Assembly: GCA_002798255.1 (NCBI GenBank)
Contig: NWQQ01000016.1
Span: forward strand, 1 to 61,613
Source: Lysobacteraceae bacterium NML95-0200
GTDB lineage: Bacteria; Pseudomonadota; Gammaproteobacteria; Xanthomonadales; Xanthomonadaceae
Direction of reading: 5' to 3'
DNA: 61,613 bases
Shown here: piece after piece, positions 18,394-26,478 of the stretch
Numbering within the stretch: the stretch's first letter is position 1
Layout of the letters: the number at the start of each line of letters is the position of its first letter
Notes under the pieces: generated by a model
Database searches by the model: none
What the model was told of the DNA's origin: nothing
What the model saw: only the letters and a program-made list of their open reading frames with translations
Position numbers and translations under genes: made by a program

Positions 18394-18532
18394 AAATTCT
18401 GGTCACAGGTGGCGGGGGGCGAGCCGCTGCGCGTGCACGCACCCACAAAGTGCGTGCGCAGTGGGCGAGCGCCATGCATGGACGCATGGCCGGATACAGC
18501 CGCCAGGGACGGCTCCATGTGAGAGCAATGAA
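18390..18532 (+). repeat. 143-bp tandem repeat, copy 2
   Basis: This is a near-identical second copy of the unit at 18247-18389. Its oleD-like head matches the true oleD start (18533) through about 26 bases, and it ends exactly at the real start codon. The spacings 18247 to 18390 to 18533 are both 143 bp. Confidence 0.95.
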
Positions 18533-18536
18533 ATGA
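18390..18536 (+). CDS. Mini-ORF 2 created by the 143-bp repeat
   Basis: A second 48-codon frame, differing from mini-ORF 1 at two residues (Pro to Arg, Thr to Ala). It starts in the ATGA overlap with mini-ORF 1 and ends in an ATGA overlap with oleD (18533-18536). The chain rmuC, mini-ORF 1, mini-ORF 2, oleD is joined by three consecutive ATGA junctions. Confidence 0.4.
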   Translation: MKILVTGGGGRAAARARTHKVRAQWASAMHGRMAGYSRQGRLHVRAMK

Positions 18537-19531
18537 AAATTCTGGTCACAGGTGGCGGTGGGTTCTTAGGCCAAGCCCTCTGCCAGGGCCTGCGCGCGCG
18601 CGGCTTTGAAGTTGTCAGCTTCAACCGCAGCCATTACCCGGCGCTGGATGAAATCGGCGTTACCCAGATTCAGGGCGATTTGGCCAGCCGCGATGCCGTG
18701 ATTCATGCCGCCAGCAGCTGCAACGCCATCTTCCACAATGCCGCCAAGGCCGGCGCCTGGGGCAGCTATGCCAGCTATCACGCGGTGAATGTCACCGGCA
18801 CCGAGAACGTGCTGGCGGCCTGCCGTGCGCATGGCATTGGCAAACTCGTGTACACCTCGACGCCCAGCGTGACCCATCGCGCTACGCATCCGGTGGAAGG
18901 CGGCACTGCCGATAACGTGCCCTATGGCGAAAATCTCAAGGCACCGTATGCGGCCACCAAGCAGATAGCCGAGAAAATGGTGCTGGCGGCCAACAGCACA
19001 ACCCTTGCCACCGTGGCGCTGCGCCCGCGCCTGATTTGGGGAGTGGGCGACAACCATCTGCTGCCGAACCTGGTCAAACGCGCCCATGCCGGAAAACTGG
19101 CGCTGGTGGGCGATGGCCAGAACCTGATTGACACCACCTATATCGACAATGCCGCCGAGGCGCATTTCGCCGCCTTCGCGCATCTGGCTCCCGGCAGCGC
19201 CTGCGCCGGGCGCGCCTATTTCATCAGCAATGGCGAGCCGTGGACGCTGGAAGCCACCTTGAATGCCCTGCTCAAAGCCGCCGGTGCGCCGCCGGTCAAG
19301 CGCAAGATTCCGTTCCGCGTGGCTTATGCCGCAGGCTGGCTGGCAGAAAAACTCTGGCCGCTCATCCAGCCCGATGGCGAGCCGCCGATGACGCCATTCC
19401 TTGCCGAGCAACTTGCCACCACCCACTGGTACAGCATGACCCCGGCGCAGCAAGATTTCGGCTACCGGCCGCAAGTGTCCATGACCGAAGGGCTGCGGCG
19501 GCTGGCGCTGGCTCATAAAATGCCCGCATGA
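18533..19531 (+). CDS. oleD: NAD(P)-dependent 2-alkyl-3-oxoalkanoate reductase, OleD-like
   Basis: Extended short-chain dehydrogenase/3-beta-HSD family, 332 residues. It has the Rossmann motif TGGGGFLG near the N-terminus, the catalytic YAATK, and family segments such as [25 protein letters not shown] and ATTHWYSM that I recognise from OleD of Xanthomonas and Stenotrophomonas. OleD reduces the beta-keto acid made by OleA during long-chain olefin biosynthesis. No oleA, oleB or oleC is in the window, so the pathway assignment is by family resemblance. The start at 18533 fits the Rossmann motif; an in-frame GTG at 18461 would add 24 repeat-derived residues. Its stop overlaps ubiJ. Confidence 0.75.
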   Translation: MKILVTGGGGFLGQALCQGLRARGFEVVSFNRSHYPALDEIGVTQIQGDLASRDAVIHAASSCNAIFHNAAKAGAWGSYASYHAVNVTGTENVLAACRAHGIGKLVYTSTPSVTHRATHPVEGGTADNVPYGENLKAPYAATKQIAEKMVLAANSTTLATVALRPRLIWGVGDNHLLPNLVKRAHAGKLALVGDGQNLIDTTYIDNAAEAHFAAFAHLAPGSACAGRAYFISNGEPWTLEATLNALLKAAGAPPVKRKIPFRVAYAAGWLAEKLWPLIQPDGEPPMTPFLAEQLATTHWYSMTPAQQDFGYRPQVSMTEGLRRLALAHKMPA

Positions 19532-20151
19532 ATATTTCTTTGCCCTTCAATTGGAAAATTCCGGCAGGCCGCGCCCTGCAATTGGCCTTGAACCGTGCGC
19601 TGGCGCTGGACGAAGACACGCGCGCGGCGCTGGCTCCCCTGCAAGGCCGGCAGGTGCAGCTGCATATGCAATCGCCGCCGCTGGCACTGGCCATCACCGT
19701 GATGGATGACGCGCTACAGGTAGGGCCGGCCAGTGGCGAGGCCGATTTGTCGGTGCGTGCCAGCCTGTCCGCACTGTTGCGACAATTGCCGCCGCTGCGC
19801 CGTGACGATGCCGCGCCGGTCGGGCAGTTGCGTATCGAGGGCGATGCCGAGCTTGCGCGCCGCCTGCAAAAACTGGCTCAAGGCTTTGAACCGGACTGGG
19901 CCGAGCCATTGACGCGGGTGTTTGGCGATGTGCTGGGCATGCAGATGGCCAATGGCTTTGCCTTCGCCCTGCGCCGCGCCAAAACTGCGGCACAGGGCTT
20001 TGCCAGTGACAGCGCCGACTGGCTGACCGAAGAATCCCGCGTGGTGGTGGGGCGCGAAGAACTTGCGGCATTTCATGAAGATGTCGATGCCATCCGCGAT
20101 GATGTCGAGCGTTTGGCCGCACGCATTGCGCGCCTGGGAGCTGCGTCATGA
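19528..20151 (+). CDS. ubiJ: Ubiquinone biosynthesis accessory factor UbiJ (SCP2 domain)
   Basis: Lipid-binding accessory protein of the soluble ubiquinone-biosynthesis complex. The 207 residues carry an SCP2-like sterol-carrier fold (about 15-125), an amphipathic middle and a C-terminal helix ([22 protein letters not shown]). Identification is supported by its place directly before ubiB, with ATGA overlaps on both sides (19528-19531 and 20148-20151). ubiE, often adjacent in other genomes, is not here. Confidence 0.88.
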   Translation: MNISLPFNWKIPAGRALQLALNRALALDEDTRAALAPLQGRQVQLHMQSPPLALAITVMDDALQVGPASGEADLSVRASLSALLRQLPPLRRDDAAPVGQLRIEGDAELARRLQKLAQGFEPDWAEPLTRVFGDVLGMQMANGFAFALRRAKTAAQGFASDSADWLTEESRVVVGREELAAFHEDVDAIRDDVERLAARIARLGAAS

Positions 20152-21815
20152 AGTCGGCACGCCGCATCTGGCGGATAGGCCGGGTATTGCTGCGCTATCG
20201 GCTGGATGCGCTGCTTGATGGCACAGCCGCCGAGCGCTGGTTGAAGCTGGCGCGTCCGTTTGTGCCGCGCGCCAGCGCCGATGTGCAAGCCATGCCGCGC
20301 GGCCAGCGGCTACGCATGGTGTTGCAGGAGCTGGGGCCGATTTTTGTCAAAGCCGGGCAAATTCTCTCCACCCGCCGCGACCTGGTGCCCGCCGATGTGG
20401 CCGATGAGCTGGCGCTGCTGCAAGACCAGGTCAAACCCTTTGATGGCGATGAGGCGCGCGGCATCGTCGAGGCATCGCTCGGCCAAAGCATCACCGCGCT
20501 GTACTCGCGTTTTGACACTACGCCTCTGGCTTCGGCCTCAATTGCCCAGGTGCACGCCGCCACCCTGCACGATGGCCGCGAGGTGGTGGTCAAGGTGCTG
20601 CGCCCCAATATCCGCAGCCAGATTGAGGGCGATATCGCCCTGCTGTACGACCTGGCCGCTGTGGTGGAGCGCACCCATCCACGCGCCGACAAAATCCGTC
20701 CGCGCGAAGTGGTGGCGGAAATCGAATCCACCCTGGCCGCCGAGCTTGACCTGCAACGCGAGGCCGGCAATGCCAGTGTGCTGCGCCGCAACTGGCTGGA
20801 AAGCGGCGACCTGTACGTGCCGGAAGTCATCTGGACGCATACCAGCGAAAAGGTGATGACGCTGGAACGGGTGCATGGTATCCACAGCGATGACGTGGCC
20901 GCACTCGACAATGCCGGCATCGACCGCAAGGCACTGGCTGCCAAGGGCGTGCGCGTGTTCTACCAGCAGGTATTCCGTGACAACTTCTTCCATGCCGATG
21001 CCCATGCCGGCAATATCTGGGTGGACCCGGACCCGGCGCGCGCGGCCAACCCGCGTTTCATCGCCCTGGATTTCGGCATCATGGGGCAGCTCTCGCGTGC
21101 CGACCAGTATTACCTGGCCGAAAACTTCATGGCGATTTTCAACCGCAACTATCGCCGCATTGCCGAGCTGCATGTGGAGGCAGGCTGGATGCCCGCGCAT
21201 GTGCGTATTGATGAGCTGGAAGCTGCCGCACGCGCCATCTGCGAGCCGTACTTCACCCGCCCGCTGTCGGAAATCTCGCTGGCCGAAGTGCTGGCCAAGC
21301 TGTTCCGCATGGCGCAGCGCCACCAGCTCACCCTGCAACCGCAGTTGATTCTGCTGCAAAAGACCCTGCTGAACATCGAAGGCGTGGGCAGGCAGCTCGA
21401 CCCGCAAATCGACATCTGGGCAGTCGCCAAGCCGGTACTGGAAGCCATCCTGCGCGAACGCTACAGCCCGCGCCGCCTGCTGCGCGAAGCCGGGCAACGC
21501 CTGCCCGAATGGATAACCCGCGCCCCGGACATGCCCGGCCTTGTCCACGACTGGCTGAAGCAGCAAGTCCACGGCGGCCACCTGATTCAGATGCAATCCG
21601 AAGATGTACGCGTGCTCTCCAAAGACCTGCACATCATGCAAAAACGCATGATTTCCGCCGTGCTGGGCGCAGGCCTCTTGATTGTCGCCAGCGTGCTGTA
21701 CGGCCTCGATGCTGGTGGCCCACGACTTGCCGGCATCCCCGTCGCCACCTGGATTGCCGGCCTTGGCGGCATCTGGGCACTGTTTGCCGCCTGGCCACGA
21801 CGGCGGGTGAAGTGA
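20148..21815 (+). CDS. ubiB: Ubiquinone biosynthesis regulatory kinase-like protein UbiB
   Basis: Atypical ADCK/ABC1-family kinase-like ATPase needed for coenzyme Q synthesis, 555 residues. It has the hallmark KxGQ motif ([11 protein letters not shown]), the A-rich loop ([13 protein letters not shown]), the HADAHAGNI catalytic loop, the ALDFGIMG metal motif, and two C-terminal membrane helices (about 500-548). It is coupled to ubiJ by an ATGA overlap. Twenty nucleotides separate it from the next small gene. Confidence 0.96.
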   Translation: MKSARRIWRIGRVLLRYRLDALLDGTAAERWLKLARPFVPRASADVQAMPRGQRLRMVLQELGPIFVKAGQILSTRRDLVPADVADELALLQDQVKPFDGDEARGIVEASLGQSITALYSRFDTTPLASASIAQVHAATLHDGREVVVKVLRPNIRSQIEGDIALLYDLAAVVERTHPRADKIRPREVVAEIESTLAAELDLQREAGNASVLRRNWLESGDLYVPEVIWTHTSEKVMTLERVHGIHSDDVAALDNAGIDRKALAAKGVRVFYQQVFRDNFFHADAHAGNIWVDPDPARAANPRFIALDFGIMGQLSRADQYYLAENFMAIFNRNYRRIAELHVEAGWMPAHVRIDELEAAARAICEPYFTRPLSEISLAEVLAKLFRMAQRHQLTLQPQLILLQKTLLNIEGVGRQLDPQIDIWAVAKPVLEAILRERYSPRRLLREAGQRLPEWITRAPDMPGLVHDWLKQQVHGGHLIQMQSEDVRVLSKDLHIMQKRMISAVLGAGLLIVASVLYGLDAGGPRLAGIPVATWIAGLGGIWALFAAWPRRRVK

Positions 21816-21834
21816 AGACCCTGCGGAGACTTTC

Positions 21835-22113
21835 ATGGTCATTGAACTTGCAGAAATATCGAAACGACTGGTTGCATCGGTAAATGGCGAAATCCCACCC
21901 CATCCGCATGATGAAATCACCCAGCTGGAAGTCGCCATTGAAAAACTGGGCAGCGAAATCGCGCTATTGAATGCTCGCCGCAAAACCCTGCAAGAAGGCG
22001 ATGAATTACAACAACTCATGCAAGAAATGACCCGGCTGCGGACACTACAAGACAGTCTGAGCGCCAATGACGCACAAACCATTGCCGAGATTCTGACAAG
22101 GCAGCTGTCATGA
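21835..22113 (+). CDS. Small helical protein, putative antitoxin of the adjacent zeta-type toxin
   Basis: The 92-residue product is nearly all helical, with a heptad-like stretch (EITQLEVAIEKLGSEIALLN...). I do not recognise a named family. Its stop overlaps the toxin start (ATGA, 22110-22113), and short acidic or helical partners preceding zeta toxins normally act as antitoxins. The antitoxin role is inferred from position and size, not homology. It does not resemble the PezA HTH type, as no HTH is visible. Confidence 0.65.
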   Translation: MVIELAEISKRLVASVNGEIPPHPHDEITQLEVAIEKLGSEIALLNARRKTLQEGDELQQLMQEMTRLRTLQDSLSANDAQTIAEILTRQLS

Positions 22114-23036
22114 GCCTTGTAATGACCGGAGAGCAAGTTGAAGACATCGTGCAGTTGCATTTGACGCTCTGCCAGTCAATGCACAGCACCCAGCGCCGGG
22201 AAAAGCCATTGCTGCTTCTGGTAGCCGGCCAACCCGGTGCCGGGAAAACCGGCCTTGCCGAAACCAACAAGCAATATCTGCGTGCGCATGGCGGCTATAT
22301 CCATCTGGACGCCGACCGCCTGCGCGAATTATTGCCAGGCTATGCCGCGCTTGCGGCCGCGCATGGCGAAGCCGCCTCGGAAATCACCCAAGCCGCAGCC
22401 GGTGCTTGTGTCACCCGACTGCGTCAATATGCGGTAGAGACACGCCGCAATATCCTTGAAGAAGGCACACTGCGCGCCGGTGCCGATACTTTCACCCGTT
22501 ATATTCAGCGCATGCAGGAAGTCGGCTATCTGGTGGAACTACGGGTTCTGGCCGTGTCCCCAGAAGAAAGCCTGCTCGGCATTTACAAACGCTACGAAGG
22601 CCAGATTGCCGCACATAGCCCGGCACCGCGCTTCGTGCCGGAAGACTATCATCGCAGCACAACCCATGCCTTGGCGCAGACCATAGCCGCGCTGGAAAAA
22701 CAGGCCGACAAAGTGCTGGTATTCGACCGCCGCGGGCATGTGCTGCATCAGCATCTGCGTGGTGATGGTGACAGTGGTGCAAGTGCCATCCTCTGTGCCG
22801 CGCAACAAGACAACAATGCACAAAGCAAGGCTGCATTGGCACTGGGCTGGGATGCGATTTTCAAGACTGCCCATGCCCGCAATGCCAAGCCTGACTATCT
22901 GCAACGTATTGCACTACATCAAGCGCGCCTCCATGCAGCCATGCGAGCCGATATGGAGGCCTCAAAAATTTACGACGACAAACTGCCCGGTGCCCAAGCC
23001 TTCAGCCAGAAGTTGGCAGCGCACTCTTCCCATTGA
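22110..23036 (+). CDS. Zeta-toxin family P-loop kinase
   Basis: The 308-residue product has Walker A AGQPGAGKT (39-47), the downstream acidic loop HLDADRLRELLPGY and the ILEEGTLR segment, typical of zeta/PezT kinases. Known members phosphorylate UDP-N-acetylglucosamine and block peptidoglycan synthesis. The region after about 190 (to residue 308) is less familiar. It is coupled by ATGA to a 92-residue helical gene. Both follow ubiB in the same direction and end at a strong terminator. An ATG four codons in (22122) is an alternative start. Confidence 0.82.
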   Translation: MSLVMTGEQVEDIVQLHLTLCQSMHSTQRREKPLLLLVAGQPGAGKTGLAETNKQYLRAHGGYIHLDADRLRELLPGYAALAAAHGEAASEITQAAAGACVTRLRQYAVETRRNILEEGTLRAGADTFTRYIQRMQEVGYLVELRVLAVSPEESLLGIYKRYEGQIAAHSPAPRFVPEDYHRSTTHALAQTIAALEKQADKVLVFDRRGHVLHQHLRGDGDSGASAILCAAQQDNNAQSKAALALGWDAIFKTAHARNAKPDYLQRIALHQARLHAAMRADMEASKIYDDKLPGAQAFSQKLAAHSSH

Positions 23037-23041
23037 AAACA

Positions 23042-23073
23042 ACAAAGCCCCGGTTTTTGCTGGGGCTTTGTCT
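23042..23073. terminator. Bidirectional terminator between the zeta toxin and the lipoprotein gene
   Basis: ACAAAGCCCC (23042-23051) pairs with GGGGCTTTGT (23062-23071). The arms carry A- and T-runs, so it can act on both strands between convergent genes. Confidence 0.85.
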
Positions 23074-23089
23074 CACGTTGGGATTCAAC

Positions 23090-23605
23090 TCAACCCACGC
23101 CTTTGCATCTGCGGCGCAGAAAATAGCGGTCATCGTCAGTCACGTCCATCAGCTCTTCGCCGTCTGCGGACAGTTCAAAGCGCCAGTAAGTCAGCCACTG
23201 CTTCCCCTCATCAGGCATATCGGCAATGATGGCCAGCTCGTTGTCCCCGTTCAAAACAACCGCCTTGATATTGCCCGTCTCGCTGAAGGCAATCGTATCT
23301 GCGGAAATGGTCATATTGCTTTCATCGTATTCGCCGGGCTTGAGGCATTTACCGCTCCAGTCGCCACGAAACCTGGCCGGGACTTCGGTAACGGCGATGG
23401 CATCAGCCACTTGCCCTGCACAATCGCAAGCCGGCTCCACAGCCAGCGCTGCCGCATCCACTTCAGCGTCTGCCGGCGCGGATACTTCCGCCACCCTGGG
23501 CGATGGCGTTTCCGCAGCCGCAGAGGGCTCAGACTTCTTGCCCAGCGGGCAACCGGCAAGCAGCAGAGTGGCCGCCAGCATCAGGGGAACTTTAACCACA
23601 CGCAT
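23090..23605 (-). CDS. Hypothetical lipoprotein
   Basis: The 171-residue product has a type II signal peptide (VVKVPLMLAATLLLAGC) with the lipobox Cys at about residue 19, followed by a low-complexity Ala/Glu/Pro linker and a small globular domain (about 80-171; RGDWSGKCLKPGEYD, TYWRFELS). No family recognised. I chose the ATG at 23605 because AGGAGACTAAGG precedes it and it begins the signal peptide; the 30 upstream in-frame codons are rejected. It is convergent with the zeta toxin and divergent from the GbsR-type regulator. Confidence 0.8.
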   Translation of the reverse strand: MRVVKVPLMLAATLLLAGCPLGKKSEPSAAAETPSPRVAEVSAPADAEVDAAALAVEPACDCAGQVADAIAVTEVPARFRGDWSGKCLKPGEYDESNMTISADTIAFSETGNIKAVVLNGDNELAIIADMPDEGKQWLTYWRFELSADGEELMDVTDDDRYFLRRRCKGVG

Positions 23606-23704
23606 CCTTAGTCTCCTGTTTGATGAATGAAAATTTGTGCAAGCCAAACGCTTGGCTGTTTGCATGACGATAGCCAGAGCAGAATCGACTTTCAAATTTC
23701 ACTA

Positions 23705-23732
23705 TTGACAGAAATTTCTGCAAATGTATTAT
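23705..23732 (+). promoter_or_regulatory. Promoter with embedded palindromic operator for the GbsR-type regulator
   Basis: TTGACA (23705-23710) and TATTAT (23727-23732) have a 16-nt spacer. The perfect palindrome CAGAAATTTCTG (23709-23720) sits between the two hexamers, where a bound regulator would block polymerase. The -10 ends 7 nt before the ATG, suggesting a leaderless mRNA and autorepression. Confidence 0.7.
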
Positions 23733-23739
23733 CTGCGCC

Positions 23740-24264
23740 ATGCACCTGACTGATATCGAACGCCGCTTTATTGTCCACTGGGGAGAGATGGGCTCCGCCT
23801 GGGGCGTGAACCGCACCGTGGCGCAAATCCATGCACTGCTGTTCATTCACGGCCAGCCGCTGCATGCCGAGGCTATTACCCAGACCCTGGGCGTGGCGCG
23901 CTCCAATGTCAGCAACAGTCTCAAGGAGCTGCTGAACTGGAAGCTGATCCGCACCACGCAAATCCTCGGCGACCGGCGTGATTACTTTGAAACCTCGGGG
24001 GATGTCTGGGAGTTGTTCCGCATCATCGTGCGTGGTCGCAAAGAGCGTGAGTTCGACCCCACTACCGTGCTGTTGCGCGAGCTGGTCAACCGCGATGACT
24101 TTGCCGAGCAGTCGCCCAATGCACAAGACCGACTGCATCAGACGCTGCGTTTCATGGAAACCATCGGCAGCTGGAGCGATGAAATGCTGCGGCTCTCGCC
24201 ACAGACGCTGGAGAAAGTGCTGCATCTGGGCGCCAGCATCCAGCGTTTTGTGCGCGACAAGTAA
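23740..24264 (+). CDS. GbsR/MarR-type transcriptional regulator
   Basis: The 174-residue product has a winged HTH in its first 90 residues (QPLHAEAITQTLGVARSNVS as recognition region, DRRDYFE as wing) and a helical C-terminal dimerisation part. This matches the GbsR-like branch of MarR proteins. It begins without a Shine-Dalgarno, 7 nt after a -10. The palindrome inside its own promoter suggests autorepression. A related motif at 24298-24312 precedes the membrane operon that follows, which it probably also controls. Confidence 0.82.
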   Translation: MHLTDIERRFIVHWGEMGSAWGVNRTVAQIHALLFIHGQPLHAEAITQTLGVARSNVSNSLKELLNWKLIRTTQILGDRRDYFETSGDVWELFRIIVRGRKEREFDPTTVLLRELVNRDDFAEQSPNAQDRLHQTLRFMETIGSWSDEMLRLSPQTLEKVLHLGASIQRFVRDK

Positions 24265-24297
24265 CAAGCTGTTTTTTTGCCCCTAAGTTTCATTTTT

Positions 24298-24312
24298 AAC
24301 AGAAATTACCGT
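24298..24312 (+). promoter_or_regulatory. Possible second operator site
   Basis: AACAGAAATTACCGT shares ACAGAAATT with the operator in the upstream regulator promoter (23709-23720). It lies between the regulator and the operon at 24377. The inverted half is degenerate, so this is tentative. Confidence 0.35.
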
Positions 24313-24376
24313 AGCAACAGCCAATCATGAAAGCCATCCATTTCCAGTCCGTTTTCCACCACCCAGGAGCACTGCC

Positions 24377-24742
24377 ATGAATCTCCCGCTTTTTCTGCTG
24401 TCCATCACCATCGCCGTCGTCGCACCGCTGATTGCCGTGCGCTATCTGCGTCCGATTCTTGTCCGGGTACTGACCCGCCTCTGCCATGACCAGGCCAATG
24501 GCGCCGAGTTCTGGGTGCGCAGCGCCTACTTGCTGGCGCTGAGTGGCACGCTCATCCTGATGCTGCTGTTTGGCAATTTCTCTGAAACAGCCAGCCTGCT
24601 GGATGCGCTGCATCGCACATTGCTGCTGGTCTGCGGCGGCGTATTCATTAGCGTTGCCCTTATTGCCCGCAATATCTGGAAACAGGTCATCGCCAGCATC
24701 AGCGCCCAATCCCTGCCACCCAAAATTCCCCGGGAGCATTGA
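24377..24742 (+). CDS. Small integral membrane protein
   Basis: The 121-residue product has three predicted membrane helices (about 4-24, 46-66 and 78-98) and a short charged tail. No family recognised. CAGGAG a few bases upstream supports the ATG. It is first in a four-gene run with an NAD(P)-binding reductase, a DoxX-like protein and a DUF2269 protein, following the GbsR-type regulator. A membrane redox or stress role is inference from context. Confidence 0.8.
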   Translation: MNLPLFLLSITIAVVAPLIAVRYLRPILVRVLTRLCHDQANGAEFWVRSAYLLALSGTLILMLLFGNFSETASLLDALHRTLLLVCGGVFISVALIARNIWKQVIASISAQSLPPKIPREH

Positions 24743-24744
24743 CA

Positions 24745-25632
24745 ATGCGCACGCCTACGGTATTGCTCTGCGGCGCCAATGGCTTTATTGGCCGTCATAT
24801 CCATGCGCGCTTGCTGCAAGCTGGCTGGCGGGTAAAAACCGCAAGCCGGCACGGGGAAGCCCGCATCGACTTTCGCCGTGCCACCGCTGCCGGGCACTGG
24901 CTGGATGCACTGCATGGCGTGGATGCAGTCATCAATGCGGTCGGCATCTTGCGTGACCGTCCCACTCAGCCGATGGCGGCAATTCACGATGCCGCGCCGC
25001 GTGCGCTGTTCGACGCCTGTGCGCAGCTGGGTATCCGCCGCGTAGTGCAAGTCTCTGCACTGGGCGTGGCCGAAGGCGATACCGCCTATGCCCGAAGCAA
25101 ACGCGCCGCCGATGAACATTTGCTGGCGCTGAATGCACAAGGTCAGCTTGATAGTGTCGTGCTGCGCCCCAGTCTGGTATTTGGCATGGATGGCGATAGC
25201 ACTCGGCTGTTTCTGCGGCTGGCACGGCTGCCGGTGCTGTTACTCCCCAAGGCGGCGATTCGCGCCCGGGTACAGCCATTGGCGGTGTGGGAGCTGGCCG
25301 AAGCCTGTAGCCGCTTGCTGAAAGACAACCACGATACCGGCGTGCTGGAGCTGGCAGGCTCACAGGCGCTCGGCATGGGTGAATACATCGCCTGCCTGCG
25401 CCAGCAACTTGGCAAAACGACACCGGCCAGGGTGCTGCCACTGCCTGATGCAATCACTCATGCCGCTGCGCGCATTGGCGATGCACTGCCGTTCTCGCCG
25501 CTGTTCAGTGAAGCCTTGCAGCTGCTGGCGCGTGACAACTGCAGCGAGACCGGGCATTTTGCCCGTCTGCTGCAACGCCCGCCCTGTGCGCCCGATGATT
25601 TTCTGGCCGCCGCCACGGAGCAAATCGCATGA
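24745..25632 (+). CDS. NAD(P)-binding SDR/epimerase-like oxidoreductase
   Basis: The 295-residue product has an N-terminal Rossmann motif GANGFIGRHI. A YARSKRAADEH segment keeps a Y-to-K spacing like that of extended SDRs. The substrate is unknown. It resembles the atypical SDR proteins (YbjT/NDUFA9-like) often found with DoxX and DUF2269 genes. The ATG at 24745 lies 2 nt after the upstream stop; a TTG two codons earlier is possible. Its stop overlaps the next start (ATGA, 25629-25632). Confidence 0.85.
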   Translation: MRTPTVLLCGANGFIGRHIHARLLQAGWRVKTASRHGEARIDFRRATAAGHWLDALHGVDAVINAVGILRDRPTQPMAAIHDAAPRALFDACAQLGIRRVVQVSALGVAEGDTAYARSKRAADEHLLALNAQGQLDSVVLRPSLVFGMDGDSTRLFLRLARLPVLLLPKAAIRARVQPLAVWELAEACSRLLKDNHDTGVLELAGSQALGMGEYIACLRQQLGKTTPARVLPLPDAITHAAARIGDALPFSPLFSEALQLLARDNCSETGHFARLLQRPPCAPDDFLAAATEQIA

Positions 25633-25994
25633 GCGGCAAAGACCTGAACCTGTTGCGCCATAGCCTGATTGCCGTGTGGTGGCTGACCATCATCGCCAGC
25701 CTTGTGGAATGGAATGGACAGAGCCTGGCCTTGCTGCAGACAGGCGGCATCCAGTCCATGCCATTGGCACACGGCCTGATTGCCGCAGGCGTTGCGCTCG
25801 ACCTGCTGCTTGCCTTGCTGCTGATGTTCTGGCCACGCCGCATCAGCTACCAAGTTTCCATGGCCGCCGTTATCGCACTCACGCTCACCGCCTCGGTTCT
25901 TTCGCCAAATCTGTGGCTGCACCCCTTGCAGCCGCTGGGCAAGAACCTGCCAATTCTCGCCATCCTGCATATCCTTGCCAGGCGCTCGTCATGA
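25629..25994 (+). CDS. DoxX-like membrane protein
   Basis: The 121-residue product has four predicted helices (about 14-30, 46-68, 74-92 and 100-118), matching the small DoxX-like family seen next to SDR and DUF2269 genes. Function unknown. It is joined to both neighbours by ATGA overlaps (25629-25632 and 25991-25994), indicating a tightly coupled membrane module. Confidence 0.75.
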   Translation: MSGKDLNLLRHSLIAVWWLTIIASLVEWNGQSLALLQTGGIQSMPLAHGLIAAGVALDLLLALLLMFWPRRISYQVSMAAVIALTLTASVLSPNLWLHPLQPLGKNLPILAILHILARRSS

Positions 25995-26473
25995 ACACCT
26001 ATCTCATCATCAAATGGCTGCATATCCTCAGCAGCGTGCTGCTGGTTGGCACCGGCTTTGGCTCGGCGTTCTACATGTTTTTTGCCAACCGCAGCGGCAG
26101 CCTCGCCGCCCAGGCCGTCGTCACCCGACTGGTAGTGCGTGCCGATTGGTGGTTCACCACCCCCGCCGGCATCGTGCAACCCATCAGCGGGTTTTACCTG
26201 ATGTATCTCACCGGCTGGGGGCTGTCTTGGGATACGCCGTGGATACTGGCAAGCCTCATTCTCTACCTCATTGCCGGGCTGTGCTGGCTGCCGGTGGTAT
26301 GGCTGCAAATCCGCATGGCAGACATGGCCGAACTTGCCCTGCAACAAGGCCAGGCACTACCGCAAAAATACTTCCGCTACGCACGACGCTGGGAACTGCT
26401 CGGCTACCCCGCCTTTATCGCCATGCTGGGGATTTACTATCTGATGGTGAACAAGCCGGTGTTGTGGGGGTGA
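25991..26473 (+). CDS. DUF2269 family integral membrane protein
   Basis: The 160-residue product has four predicted membrane segments, with the conserved N-terminal start YLIIKWLHILSSVLLVGTG and the central segment RADWWFTTPAGIVQPISGF typical of DUF2269. The conserved His in the first helix suggests possible cofactor binding, but this is not established. It is the last gene of the operon controlled, probably, by the GbsR-type regulator. The start is fixed by the ATGA overlap with the DoxX-like gene. Confidence 0.85.
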   Translation: MNTYLIIKWLHILSSVLLVGTGFGSAFYMFFANRSGSLAAQAVVTRLVVRADWWFTTPAGIVQPISGFYLMYLTGWGLSWDTPWILASLILYLIAGLCWLPVVWLQIRMADMAELALQQGQALPQKYFRYARRWELLGYPAFIAMLGIYYLMVNKPVLWG

Positions 26474-26478
26474 TGTGA

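Noticed and set aside
18247-18532. CRISPR array
   Set aside because: Only two large near-identical direct units with no short repeat/unique spacer pattern and no cas genes.
18318-18536. Repeat-frame ORF ([13 protein letters not shown]...) as a real gene, and its use as an N-terminal extension of OleD
   Set aside because: It comes from the repeat element and would precede the conserved [10 protein letters not shown] start; the ATGA-coupled start at 18533 fits the family.
23033-23611. Plus-strand ORF starting MKTTKPRFLLGLCLTL after the zeta toxin
   Set aside because: It begins with a signal-like segment but covers the terminator and lies antisense to the lipoprotein gene, which has a lipobox and a good Shine-Dalgarno.
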